Assembly (NCBI RefSeq): GCF_007992095.1
Contig: NZ_BJZP01000006.1
Coordinates: 62,001-126,000, forward strand
Direction: 5' to 3'
Origin: Paenirhizobium naphthalenivorans
GTDB taxonomy: Bacteria > Pseudomonadota > Alphaproteobacteria > Rhizobiales > Rhizobiaceae
DNA length: 64,000 bases
Below the pieces are notes generated by a model. The model was not told the origin of the DNA. It saw nothing but the letters and a program-made list of their open reading frames with translations, and searched no databases. The position numbers and the translations under genes are program-made. Shown here piece after piece: positions 26,226 to 34,844 of the stretch (position 1 is its first letter; every line of letters begins with the position of its first letter).

Positions 26226-27340
26226 GCGTCCTCCTCCGCAGCGTAGACGAGAACATCCGGCGGGGCGACGCCGAGAGTGATGCGGTTGCCCGGCTGCGGC
26301 ACGGTGCCGTCCGCGACGACGGAGTTGCGCGGGATCTCGATGAAGAGGGGGGCCGCCGCGCCGTCAAGGACGAGTTCGAGCTGGAAGCGGCCGCCGTGGA
26401 AAAGCTGGTCGGTGACGGTTGCGTTGATCGCCGAGCCGCCGTCCGGCACGCCACTGGTCTGGAAGCGTTCGGGGCGGATGGCGATCAGGCAGGCGTCGCC
26501 CGGCTTGAGCGCCTTTGCGTTTTCCGCCCTGTGGCCGGAGACGACGGTGTCGTCGGCAAGCTTCACGCGGGCAATGTTGCCCTCTTCGCCGAGATAGGTG
26601 CAGGCAATCAGATTGGCCGCGCCGATGAAGTTGGCGACATAGGGCGTCGCAGGCTTGTCGTACAGTTCCGACGGTGAGCCGATCTGGGCGATGCGACCGC
26701 CCTTCATCACGGCGATGCGGTTCGACAGCACCAGGGCTTCTTGCTGGTCGTGGGTGACCATCAGGAAGGTAATGCCAAGCTTCTGGTGCAGATGTTTGAG
26801 TTCGACCTGCATCGCCTCCCTGAGTTTGACGTCCAGCGCCGACAGGGGTTCATCGAGCAGCAGGACTTTCGGCTGGCGTACCAGCGCCCGGGCCATGGCG
26901 ACGCGCTGGCGCTGGCCGCCGGACAGTTGCTGGGGCATGCGCCCGGCCTTGTCGGCGAGACCGACCATGGTCAGGGCCTCCCTGACCCGCCGGTCCCGCT
27001 CCTCCTTCGGGCGGCGGTTGGCGCGTACCGTCAGACCGTAGCCGACATTCTCGGCGACGGTCATGTGCGGAAACAGCGCGTAGTCCTGGAAGACCGTGTT
27101 GATGTCGCGGCGATAGGGCGGCTCTTGTGTCACGTCGGAACCGGCCAGTGTGATCCTACCCTCGTCGGCGGTCTCGAAGCCGCCGATCAGTCGCAGGGTG
27201 GTCGTCTTCCCGCAGCCCGAAGGGCCGAGCAAGGTGACGAATTCTCCCGCTGCGATTTCAAGGTTGATGTTGTGGAGCGCGGTGAAGGTTCCATAGGATT
27301 TCACCACGTTTTCCAGGGTTACGATTGGTTGCACGGCCAT
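26222..27340 (-). CDS. ABC transporter ATPase, spermidine/putrescine type (PotA-like)
   Basis: A 372-residue ATPase. Walker A is GPSGCGKTT near residue 39, the Q-loop is in VFQDYALFPHM, the signature is LSGGQRQRVAMARAL and Walker B is LLLDEPLSALD. The H-loop is in VTHDQQEAL and a C-terminal TOBE domain begins near 280. The ATG at 27340 follows AAGGA. Substrate range cannot be read from the ATPase itself. The operon context points to an amine. Confidence 0.92.
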   Translation of the reverse strand: MAVQPIVTLENVVKSYGTFTALHNINLEIAAGEFVTLLGPSGCGKTTTLRLIGGFETADEGRITLAGSDVTQEPPYRRDINTVFQDYALFPHMTVAENVGYGLTVRANRRPKEERDRRVREALTMVGLADKAGRMPQQLSGGQRQRVAMARALVRQPKVLLLDEPLSALDVKLREAMQVELKHLHQKLGITFLMVTHDQQEALVLSNRIAVMKGGRIAQIGSPSELYDKPATPYVANFIGAANLIACTYLGEEGNIARVKLADDTVVSGHRAENAKALKPGDACLIAIRPERFQTSGVPDGGSAINATVTDQLFHGGRFQLELVLDGAAAPLFIEIPRNSVVADGTVPQPGNRITLGVAPPDVLVYAAEEDA

Positions 27341-27377
27341 GAAGGAGTCCTTGGTCACATGGGAATTGAACAGCAGG

Positions 27378-27406
27378 GATCACCGCCGGCATTGCCGGCG
27401 GTGATC
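27378..27406. repeat. Strong intra-operon hairpin between binding-protein and ATPase genes
   Basis: GATCACCGCCGGC (27378-27390) and its exact complement (27394-27406) form a 13-bp stem with a 3-nt loop, in the 89-bp gap after the solute-binding protein gene. Such structures often stabilise the upstream message or partially terminate, giving excess binding protein. Confidence 0.6.
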
Positions 27407-27429
27407 GGATTTCTGCACATTGCAGGCTG

Positions 27430-28494
27430 TCAAGGTGCCGCTTTCACAGCGTTCCAGGTTTCCAGATACTTGTCGAGGCGTGCCGGCATTTGCCACATGA
27501 CCAGGCTTTTGACGAACTCGATATTGTTGACCTTCTTGGCTTCGGCCTCGGCGCCGGTAAGGCAAGCGGAAACCGCATCGGGATTGACGGGAAAATAGCC
27601 GGTCGAGCCGACGATGCCGCACTGTCCGTCGGCATTCAGCATGAAGGAGAAGAACTTGTAGGCGCATTCCTCGTTGGGTGTGCCCTTGACGAGCTGCATG
27701 GAATCCATCCAGCCCTCGGCCTTCTCCTTGGGGGTGAATTCGACCACCTGAAAGCCCTTGTCGAGGGCGTTCACTTCCTTGCTCTGCAGGCCGGTCCAGG
27801 TATTGGAAACCCAAATCTCCTGGTTGGCATAGAGTTCTGTCAGTTCACCGGCGGTCGCCCAGTATTTGCGGATAAGCGGTTTCTGCTCGATCAGCTTCTG
27901 CTTGACCGTTTCGAGCTGTTCGTCGGTCAGGTCGTAGATATTGTCATAGCCGAGCAGGCGGGCCGTCCAGTAGAGCGATGACTTGTCGTCCCACATGGCG
28001 ATCTTGCCCTTGTATTTCGGATCGAACAGAACGCCGATCGAATCGGGCGCCGGCTCGATCTTGTCGGGGCGGTACATCAGCGAGATCGATCCCCAGACCA
28101 GCGGCACTGACCATGTCTCGCCCTCGGCAGCCACATCGGTGGCCGTGGAGAATTCCGGATAGACATTTGCCCAGCCTTCGATCTTGCTGGTGTCGATCGG
28201 CTGGACGAAGCCTGCCTGGCGCATCAGGCCGATCGTGTCGATCGAGGGGACGATAATGTCGTAGACACCGCCGCCCGCGGCGAGCTTCGGCGCGAAGTCG
28301 TCGTTGGAGCCGACATAGGTCGAGGTCGTCTTGCAGCCCGAAGACTGCTCGAATTTCTCGATGAAGGAGGGATCAGCGTAGCCTTCCCATGTGAGGATGT
28401 TCAGTTCGGCGGCATTGGCAAAGGACGATTCAGCGACCATTGCGGCTGAAATCACGGAAAGCCATACCCGGCCCCGGCCATGAGATTTCGTCAT
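27430..28494 (-). CDS. ABC transporter periplasmic binding protein, spermidine/putrescine type (PotD-like)
   Basis: A 354-residue protein with a signal peptide ending near FANAAE. The mature start LNILTWEGYADPSFIEKFEQ is the PotD-family opening. YDIIVPSIDTIGLMRQAG, SLMYRPDKI and the EIWVSNTWTG region (binding cleft) fit the family. The start has AAAGGGAA 5 bp upstream. It leads the transporter operon and lies about 100 bp after a consensus sigma-54 promoter, tying uptake to the P450/GS genes. The ligand is probably an amine. Confidence 0.9.
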   Translation of the reverse strand: MTKSHGRGRVWLSVISAAMVAESSFANAAELNILTWEGYADPSFIEKFEQSSGCKTTSTYVGSNDDFAPKLAAGGGVYDIIVPSIDTIGLMRQAGFVQPIDTSKIEGWANVYPEFSTATDVAAEGETWSVPLVWGSISLMYRPDKIEPAPDSIGVLFDPKYKGKIAMWDDKSSLYWTARLLGYDNIYDLTDEQLETVKQKLIEQKPLIRKYWATAGELTELYANQEIWVSNTWTGLQSKEVNALDKGFQVVEFTPKEKAEGWMDSMQLVKGTPNEECAYKFFSFMLNADGQCGIVGSTGYFPVNPDAVSACLTGAEAEAKKVNNIEFVKSLVMWQMPARLDKYLETWNAVKAAP

Positions 28495-28593
28495 TATGTT
28501 CCCTTTCTGGTTTAGCGGTTTCCGCTGTTCGCACGCCCGTTTCTGTCGACGGTGCTGACGAACACGACCTGGTTGATCGTAGCATTCAGGTGT

Positions 28594-28609
28594 AGCAATG
28601 ATCGTGCCA
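28594..28609 (-). promoter_or_regulatory. Consensus sigma-54 promoter of the polyamine-type ABC operon
   Basis: The minus strand reads TGGCACG-ATCA-TTGCT, a full match to the -24/-12 consensus, about 100 bp before the binding-protein ATG. Confidence 0.85.
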
Positions 28610-28690
28610 CCTGGCTGGGCGCCAGAATGATGATTTTTTCCAATACGTTAGTCGCGGCGTATGCGTCGTATTGCCTTGGCTGATGCAAGA

Positions 28691-28697
28691 TTGCAGC
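28691..28697 (-). promoter_or_regulatory. GCTGCAA half-site upstream of the transporter promoter
   Basis: TTGCAGC on the plus strand (GCTGCAA on the minus) lies about 85 bp upstream of the transporter's sigma-54 promoter. It repeats the core of the inverted repeats at 20831 and 20973. A single 7-mer is weak evidence alone. Confidence 0.35.
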
Positions 28698-28835
28698 AAT
28701 ATCGGGGAAAAGATCATCAGTGGCGGGTGGCCGCAAGGTGCGGACAGGGCCGCTCGGCCGCGCCGGGGGACGAACACAGGTCGCAGCCCTGGCGTGTGGG
28801 CGCCCTTGATGGCAGCGGCCGATCCCCATGTGGTT

Positions 28836-28861
28836 GCCGCCGGCCGAGAATGGCCGGCGGC
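28836..28861 (-). terminator. Hairpin downstream of the aldehyde dehydrogenase
   Basis: GCCGCCGGCC-(6 nt)-GGCCGGCGGC forms a perfect 10-bp stem, 38 bp past the aldehyde dehydrogenase stop. It separates that gene from the sigma-54 transporter operon. Confidence 0.6.
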
Positions 28862-28898
28862 GGTTTTGTCAGGCGGCGCGTGCCGCGCCGGAACGTTC

Positions 28899-30344
28899 TC
28901 AGCCAGCCGAGAAGTCGTAGCCGGAGATGCCCTTCGACTCGAGGAATTCGTCGATGCCCCAGACACCACCTTCGCGGGCGCGGCCGGATTGCTTCACGCC
29001 GCCGAAGAAGGAGCCCGCGCCGCGCGACTTGCCATTCATTTCCACCATGCCCGACTTGAGCTTGAGCGCCAGCCGGTTGGCACGGGCCTGATCGCCCGTC
29101 TGGACATAGTTCGTCAGGCCATAGGGAGTATCGTTGGCGATCCGGACCGCGTCCTCTTCGTTATCGAAAGGGATCATCGCCATCACCGGTCCGAAGATTT
29201 CCTCCTTCTCGATGGTCATGCCCGGCTTCACGTCGGCAAAGATGGTCGGCTTGACGTAAAAGCCACGATTGAAGGTTTCCGGCAGCCCGAGACCGCCGCA
29301 GGCCAGGCGCGCGCCTTCATCAATGCCCTTCTGGATATAGCCCTGGATCTTTTCCCACTGGCTCTTGTTGACGACCGGGCCGATATGGTCGCCATGTTCA
29401 TGGGCGGGGCCGACCTTGATCGATTCCGCTACGGCAACTGCCTTTTCAACGGCCTGCTCGTAGATGCTGCGCTCGACCAGCATGCGCGACGGGGCGTTGC
29501 ACGACTGGCCGGAGTTTTCCATCATCCGGCGGACGGATCGCTCGATCGCCTTGTCGTCGGCGTCGGCGAAGACCAGGTTCGCACCCTTGCCGCCCAGCTC
29601 GAGCACCACGCGCTTGAGCGTTTCGGCGGAGGCCTTCGAAATAGCGATGCCGGCGCGGGTGGAGCCGGTGAACGAGATCATCGCCACGTCGGCATGGGTC
29701 GTGAGCTGCGAGCCGACGCCGACACCATCACCATTGACCAGGTTGAATACGCCCGCCGGCACGCCGGCGTCATGGCAGAACTCTGCAAACATCATGGCAT
29801 CGAGCGGTGCTTCTTCGGAAGGCTTCAAGACGCAGGTGCAGCCGGCGAGCATGGCCGGGATCGCCTTCAGCGCGATCTGGTTGACCGGCCAGTTCCATGG
29901 CGTGATCAGGCCGACAACGCCGATCGGCTCCATGGCGACGGCGGATGTCGGTGCCTGCGGGCCGAGCGGACGGATCCATTCGATCTCCTCGAAGGCCTTG
30001 AGGAAATTGCTCGTGTGCCAGGGAAGGCAGGTCGCCTGATCGGACAGTGCGAAATCGATCGGCGCGCCCATTTCCACCGAGATCGCCTCGGCGAATTCCT
30101 GCACCCGTGCCTCATACTGCTCGAGGATGCGAGCGACGATGCGGGCACGCTCCTTCGGCGGGGTTGCCGCCCAGGCGGGGAACGCCGCCTTGGCCGCGGC
30201 AACGGCAGCGTCCGTGTCCGCCTTGTCGCCGAGAGAGATGATCGCGCAGGGTTCTTCGGTCGTCGGGTTGATGACCTGATAGTCCCGGGCGTTTGCCGGC
30301 GCCACCCACGCGCCGTTGATGTAGAAATCACGCTTGATGATCAT
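28899..30344 (-). CDS. NAD(P)-dependent aldehyde dehydrogenase
   Basis: A 481-residue ALDH superfamily enzyme. Landmarks are the N-terminal INPTTEEPCAII, TPWNWPVNQIALKAIPAMLAGC (here by its ends), the catalytic glutamate in LELGGKGANLVF, the catalytic cysteine in NSGQSCNAPSRM and EEIFGPVMAMIPF. The ORF extends to 30500, but MIIKRDFYINGAW at 30344 behind AAGGA is the normal family start. It lies just upstream of the amine ABC operon on the same strand and could oxidise an aldehyde formed from the (gamma-glutamyl) amine, as PuuC does. No consensus sigma-54 site was found before it. Confidence 0.9.
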   Translation of the reverse strand: MIIKRDFYINGAWVAPANARDYQVINPTTEEPCAIISLGDKADTDAAVAAAKAAFPAWAATPPKERARIVARILEQYEARVQEFAEAISVEMGAPIDFALSDQATCLPWHTSNFLKAFEEIEWIRPLGPQAPTSAVAMEPIGVVGLITPWNWPVNQIALKAIPAMLAGCTCVLKPSEEAPLDAMMFAEFCHDAGVPAGVFNLVNGDGVGVGSQLTTHADVAMISFTGSTRAGIAISKASAETLKRVVLELGGKGANLVFADADDKAIERSVRRMMENSGQSCNAPSRMLVERSIYEQAVEKAVAVAESIKVGPAHEHGDHIGPVVNKSQWEKIQGYIQKGIDEGARLACGGLGLPETFNRGFYVKPTIFADVKPGMTIEKEEIFGPVMAMIPFDNEEDAVRIANDTPYGLTNYVQTGDQARANRLALKLKSGMVEMNGKSRGAGSFFGGVKQSGRAREGGVWGIDEFLESKGISGYDFSAG

Positions 30345-30770
30345 GGAAAATCCTTGTGGGGCTCGGTTTGTGAGTGAGATCTGCGGTGCCGCGAGGGCGT
30401 GGAGGATGCCGATCGGGGTCAACGGAATATCGCATTCGGGCGAAGCCGTCGATGGTGACCGCTCAATCTCGTCGGATTTTGTGCGGGCCGCTGTCGCCAT
30501 GGAAGCATGACGCCAAATCGTGTTCTGTCGTTAACGTTTCGCCGGATTTGCAGCCGGATTGATCATGGCATAAGTCCGGGGTGGGAATGCGCGGGCGAGT
30601 TTCGGTTGCCGATCATGGTCTGCGTAGTAATTCGCTGCACTCGCCGCATATATGTGTCCAGCGATAATCATTTCTGCGACATTCCCATGAATTTACGACA
30701 GAAGCAGGAAAACGCGCCCTGCGGAAATGGCGGTGTCTCGACATGACAGGCGCCAGCAACGGGAGATAAC
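30345..30770. other. Divergent intergenic region between aldehyde dehydrogenase and LysR
   Basis: About 425 bp holding the promoters of two divergent genes. The part near 30640-30700 is AT-richer. I see no convincing small gene, repeat or -24/-12 site. Confidence 0.4.
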
Positions 30771-31661
30771 ATGGCACTTTCACTGGCCCAGATGCGCGCG
30801 GTCGACGCGGTGGCCCGGCATGGGCAGATTTCGCGCGCGGCGCAAAGCCTTGGCGTGTCGCAACCGTTGATCTCGAACCAGATTCAGGCGTTCGAGGCGG
30901 CATGGCAGATCCGCATCTTCGACCGCGACGGCTATCGCATCACTGTTGCCCCCGGGGCGGAAGCCCTGATGGGGCGCATCCGCCTGGCCGTCGACCTGCT
31001 GGCCGAAGTCGAAAGCGCCCTGACTGCACAAAGCGCCGACGAGGCCCGCCAACTGGCCCTCGGTTTCAGCGCGCACCGGCTGGTGATGCCGGCGCTGACC
31101 GAATTCGTGCGTCTCTTTCCCAATGTCACACTGAGCACGCTGGGGGCGCCGACGATGGACCTGCTGGCCGCTTTGAAGCGGGGCGAGATCCATCTTGCCT
31201 CGGTGTCGCTGCACGCGCCTGAACCGGGGTTTCATGCCGTCGAATTGGCCCGTCGGCCGCTTGTCGTCTATGGCCAGCGGGGGCACGCCTTGTTGCAGGG
31301 GGACCCGGTGGCGCTGAGCGCGTTGCACGACCAGCCGATGGTGCTGTGGAACCTGCAATCGGGCAGCAGGCGTCGCTTTGATGCGCTGTGCAGCGCGGCC
31401 GGGGTCGCGCCGCGTGTCACGCTTGAGGTCGATACGCAGGACGTGGCCTATGCGGCCGTCGCGGCCGGCATAGGCCTTGGCACTGCCATTGAGGGCGAGG
31501 TGCTGCCTGATGCGTATATCGACGTGGTTCCTCTTGTGGCGCCGGGCGCCGAGATTGGCCAGTTCCTGCTGTGCCTGAAGGGTGCCGAGATCCGCCACCA
31601 GGTCGCCGCCTTCATCGAGATCGCCCGCGCCATGACGCCGGGCGCCGATTATGGTATATAA
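30771..31661 (+). CDS. LysR-family regulator of the phosphonate module
   Basis: A 296-residue LTTR. The HTH lies near residues 5-62 (MRAVDAVARHGQISRAAQSLGVSQPLISNQI described by its ends), followed by the effector-binding domain. Unlike many LysR genes it is read in the same direction as its probable targets: an AT-rich gap of 83 bp leads into the FAD oxidoreductase. LysR regulators of AEP-inducible phosphonate genes are known in other bacteria. The ligand here is inferred. Confidence 0.85.
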   Translation: MALSLAQMRAVDAVARHGQISRAAQSLGVSQPLISNQIQAFEAAWQIRIFDRDGYRITVAPGAEALMGRIRLAVDLLAEVESALTAQSADEARQLALGFSAHRLVMPALTEFVRLFPNVTLSTLGAPTMDLLAALKRGEIHLASVSLHAPEPGFHAVELARRPLVVYGQRGHALLQGDPVALSALHDQPMVLWNLQSGSRRRFDALCSAAGVAPRVTLEVDTQDVAYAAVAAGIGLGTAIEGEVLPDAYIDVVPLVAPGAEIGQFLLCLKGAEIRHQVAAFIEIARAMTPGADYGI

Positions 31662-31691
31662 TACAATGTTATAGATTTTATAATTCATAAT
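31648..31691. promoter_or_regulatory. AT-rich inverted-repeat region, candidate promoter/operator of the phosphonate operon
   Basis: This stretch is strikingly AT-rich in GC-rich surroundings. ATTATG and CATAAT form its outer arms, and TATAA/TTATA arms lie inside. It spans the end of the LysR gene and the 5' gap before the FAD oxidoreductase, and is likely the operon promoter with the LysR box. Confidence 0.45.
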
Positions 31692-31744
31692 TCTGTCATG
31701 GAGGCGCCCTAGTTCTGTCGCCGGAACAGTTACCGGAAGGGCAT

Positions 31745-32899
31745 ATGGAACAGGGTTACGACATCGCCGTTGTCGGCGCGGGAATCGTGGGCTTGGGTGT
31801 GGCGCTGGCTGCCGCGCGCAAGGGCCGCAAGGTCGTGGTGATCGACAGAGACAGCCGCGCCAACGGCGCATCAATTCGCAACTTCGGCTTTGTCACCGTG
31901 ACCGGCCAGCGCGCCGGGGCACATTGGGCGCGCGCGCGCCGCAGTCGCGACATCTGGGCGGAAATCGCCCCGCAGGCCGGCATCGCCGTGTTGCAGCAGG
32001 GGCTGATCATGCCCGCCTACCGCCCCGAGGCCGCCGCGGTGCTGCATGCTTTCCGGCACACTGAAATGGGTGCCGAATGCCGCTTGATCGATCAGGCCGA
32101 GGCGCTACGTCGTCTGCCGCCACTGCGCACCGAGGGGCTGAGCGACGTGCTGTTCAGCCCGCACGAACTGCGCGTGGAAAGCCGCGAGGCGCTGCCGCAG
32201 CTCGCCCGCTGGCTGGCCGAAGCGCAGGGGGTGACCTTTTGCTGGAACACCACCGCTCTGGCGATTACCGCGACCGGCGTCGTCACCAGCGCGGGCCTCA
32301 TCTCCGCCGAGGCGGTGGTAGTCTGCCCCGGCGATAATTTCACCACGCTCTTCCCCGAGGTGATCGCCCGCCACGACCTCAGAGTCTGCACTTTGCAGAT
32401 GCTGCGCCTGTCGGGCGAGGGTGTGCCGCGGATGGCCTCGGCGCTGATGTCCGACCACTCGTTCGCCCGCTACGAAGGTTTCACTGGCCTGCCCGAGGCT
32501 AGGGCGCTCGAAGCGCGACTGGATCGCGAAACTCCCGCGATCCGGGAGGCCGGCATCCACCTGATCGCGGTGCAGTCGGCCGACGGCTCACTGGTGGTGG
32601 GCGACAGTCACACCTATGGCTCCACGGCCGATCCCTTCGCCCCCGCCGGCGTCGAGAAGATGATCCTGTCTGCCTTCGACGAGGTACTGGACCTGCCCCG
32701 TCGCTGTGTCAGTGAGCGCTGGACCGGCAGCTACGCCTCCTCCCTCACGCGCACGGTTCTGGTGGAACGGCCCGAGCCGAACCAGCGATTGGTGATCGTC
32801 ACCGGCGGGACCGGCGCCTCGACCGGGCTCGCGCTTGGCGAGCAGGTGGTGGCCGACCTCTATGACCCAAGTGCCGATATCGCGGAGGCCCTGCAATGA
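31745..32899 (+). CDS. FAD-dependent amine oxidoreductase of phosphonate clusters (TIGR03364-like)
   Basis: A 384-residue DAO-fold flavoenzyme. The FAD Rossmann motif is VVGAGIVGLGVALAAARKGRKVVVID, given here by its ends, near residue 8. NGASIRNFGFVT follows near residue 40, and the C-terminal VIVTGGTGASTGLALGEQ closes the FAD site. This family recurs next to phosphonoacetaldehyde hydrolase and has been linked to oxidation of 2-aminoethylphosphonate or its N-alkyl forms to phosphonoacetaldehyde. No PhnW transaminase is present in the window, so this enzyme probably supplies the aldehyde. GGAAGGG precedes the ATG. It overlaps phnX by 4 bp. Confidence 0.85.
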   Translation: MEQGYDIAVVGAGIVGLGVALAAARKGRKVVVIDRDSRANGASIRNFGFVTVTGQRAGAHWARARRSRDIWAEIAPQAGIAVLQQGLIMPAYRPEAAAVLHAFRHTEMGAECRLIDQAEALRRLPPLRTEGLSDVLFSPHELRVESREALPQLARWLAEAQGVTFCWNTTALAITATGVVTSAGLISAEAVVVCPGDNFTTLFPEVIARHDLRVCTLQMLRLSGEGVPRMASALMSDHSFARYEGFTGLPEARALEARLDRETPAIREAGIHLIAVQSADGSLVVGDSHTYGSTADPFAPAGVEKMILSAFDEVLDLPRRCVSERWTGSYASSLTRTVLVERPEPNQRLVIVTGGTGASTGLALGEQVVADLYDPSADIAEALQ

Positions 32900-33699
32900 C
32901 CGAACTTCAAGCTGTCGTCTTCGACTGGGCGGGAACGCTCATCGACTTCGGGTCATGCGCGCCGATGGGTGCCTTTGTCGAGGTGTTCGGGCGCTTCGGC
33001 GTCGAGATCACGGTTGCCGAGGCCCGCGCCCCCATGGGGCGGGCCAAGCGAGACCACATCGCCGCTATTCTCGCCGCCCCCCGCATCTCGGCCGCCTGGG
33101 TTGCCGCCCATGGTGCCGCCCCGACTGATGCCGACATCGACGCGATCTACGAAATGTTCGTGCCGATGAACGCCGAGGCCGCCGTGCACCATGCCGATCC
33201 CATTCCCGGCGCGCCCGGCGTGCTGGCCGAGCTGCGCGCACGTGGCTTGAAGATCGGCTCGACGACCGGCTACACGCGCGAAATCATGCAACGCATCCTG
33301 CCTCTGGCCGAGGCCGCGGGCCTGCGCGCTGACAGCCTGATCTGCGCGGGCGACCTGCCCGAAGGGCGGCCAAGCCCGCTGGGCATGTTCCGGACCTTCA
33401 TCGACCTCGACATCTGGCCCGCCTGGCGTGTGGTCAAGATCGACGACACCCCCGTCGGCATTGCCGAGGGCGTCAACGCCGGCTGCTGGACGGTCGGGGT
33501 GACGCTTTCAGGCAACGAGGCGGGGCTGTCCGAAGCCGAGCTTGCCGCCTTGTCTCCGGCAGAACGCGACGCCCTGCGCAACCGCGCCGGCCGTGCGCTG
33601 TCGGCCGAGGGGGCGCATTTCCTTGTCGACAGCGTGGCCGATCTACTGCCCGTACTCGACGAAATCGACCGCCAACTGGCGGCTGGCGCGCAGCCTTGA
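32896..33699 (+). CDS. phnX: Phosphonoacetaldehyde hydrolase (phosphonatase)
   Basis: A 267-residue HAD-superfamily enzyme that splits phosphonoacetaldehyde into acetaldehyde and phosphate. The nucleophile motif is VFDWAGTLIDFGS (first Asp near residue 10). MGRAKRDHI supplies the Schiff-base lysine near residue 50. IGSTTGYTREIM is motif II, GRPSPLGMF follows, and VKIDDTPVGIAEGVNAG is the acidic motif. All phosphonatase-specific features are present and the length is normal. Confidence 0.95.
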   Translation: MTELQAVVFDWAGTLIDFGSCAPMGAFVEVFGRFGVEITVAEARAPMGRAKRDHIAAILAAPRISAAWVAAHGAAPTDADIDAIYEMFVPMNAEAAVHHADPIPGAPGVLAELRARGLKIGSTTGYTREIMQRILPLAEAAGLRADSLICAGDLPEGRPSPLGMFRTFIDLDIWPAWRVVKIDDTPVGIAEGVNAGCWTVGVTLSGNEAGLSEAELAALSPAERDALRNRAGRALSAEGAHFLVDSVADLLPVLDEIDRQLAAGAQP

Positions 33700-33736
33700 C
33701 GGCCGCCGCTCTACCCACCCTGACAGGAGCTGAAAC

Positions 33737-34840
33737 ATGACCGCACTGCCGATGAACCGCCGCCACTTGCTGCAACTGGGAGCCGCCGCCGCTGGCGCCG
33801 CGCTTCTGCCGCGCCTTGCCGTTGGCGCCACCATGGACGATTGGGCCAAGCCCGCCGATCTGGAGGCCGCTCGCCGCGAGGCCGAGATCTACACCACCTA
33901 TGGCATGCCTGACACCTGGGCCAACTATGGCGAGGTGTTTCAGCGGATGGCACAGAAATACGGCTATACCTCGCAACACGTCGATACCGACATGAGCTCG
34001 ATGGAAGAGATCATGAAGTTCGACGCCGAAAAGAACAATCCGGTGGCGATCTCCTCCGACATCGGCATTCTGTTCGGCCCGGTCGCCGACGCGCGCGGCG
34101 TGGTGCCGCCCTACATGCCGCCCTCGGCCGAAAAGCTGCCCGCCGGACTGAAGGGCAAGGACGGCGGCTGGGTCGCCACCTTCACCGGCGTACCGGCGAT
34201 GGTGGTCAACACCGACCTCATCAAGGACGTGCCCCGCAGTTGGGACGACCTGCTGCGCCCCGAGTTCAAGGGCAAGGTCGGAGCGATCGACGCCTCGGGC
34301 ATGGGTGGCACGGACATGGCGATGTTCATCGCCTGGGCCTATGCGCATGGCGGCTCGGTCAGCGATCTGGCGCCGGGCGCGGAGTTTGCGCGCAAGCTTC
34401 TGCCGCAGATGGCCTCGGCCCCGCAAAACACCCAGACGCTGGAACGCGGCGAAGTGCCGATCCAGCTGAAGTACGACTTCAATTGCATCGCCTCGGCTGC
34501 GGCAATGAAGGCCAAGGGCGTTAACGCGCAGGTTATCATCCCCGAGGGCACGATCTACGCTCCCTCGGCCACGATGATCAACCGCTACAACGTGGACAAG
34601 ATGAACATCGCCAAGGTGTTCCTCGACTTTGTGCTGTCGGATGAGGCGCAGATCGCCTTTGCCAAATTCGGCGCCCGGCCGATCCGCTGGGTTCTGGGCG
34701 ATCTGGAACTGCCCGCCGAGGCTCGCGCCAGCTGGCTGCCCGACGAGGACTACGCCAATGTCCACAAGATCGACGACTGGTCGGCGATTAACGTGGCGGA
34801 TCTGGCCCAATACTGGGTCGAAGAAGTCACCGGGGGCTGA
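33737..34840 (+). CDS. ABC transporter substrate-binding protein, probable 2-aminoethylphosphonate uptake
   Basis: A 367-residue periplasmic protein. The N-terminus MNRRHLLQLGAAAAGAALLPRLAVGA looks like a twin-arginine signal. The mature part is of the iron/thiamine/polyamine SBP class, with VSSDIGILFGPVADARG-like (here ISSDIGILFGPVADARG), TGVPAMVVNTDLIKDVPRSWDDLL and VFLDFVLSDEAQIAFAKFGARP. GACAGGAGC precedes the ATG. Placement between phnX and the permeases points to AEP, but the ligand is inferred. Confidence 0.85.
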   Translation: MTALPMNRRHLLQLGAAAAGAALLPRLAVGATMDDWAKPADLEAARREAEIYTTYGMPDTWANYGEVFQRMAQKYGYTSQHVDTDMSSMEEIMKFDAEKNNPVAISSDIGILFGPVADARGVVPPYMPPSAEKLPAGLKGKDGGWVATFTGVPAMVVNTDLIKDVPRSWDDLLRPEFKGKVGAIDASGMGGTDMAMFIAWAYAHGGSVSDLAPGAEFARKLLPQMASAPQNTQTLERGEVPIQLKYDFNCIASAAAMKAKGVNAQVIIPEGTIYAPSATMINRYNVDKMNIAKVFLDFVLSDEAQIAFAKFGARPIRWVLGDLELPAEARASWLPDEDYANVHKIDDWSAINVADLAQYWVEEVTGG

Positions 34841-34844
34841 GCCG

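Noticed and set aside
28671..30377. Long plus-strand open frame opposite the aldehyde dehydrogenase
   Set aside because: Antisense shadow of a well-supported ALDH gene.
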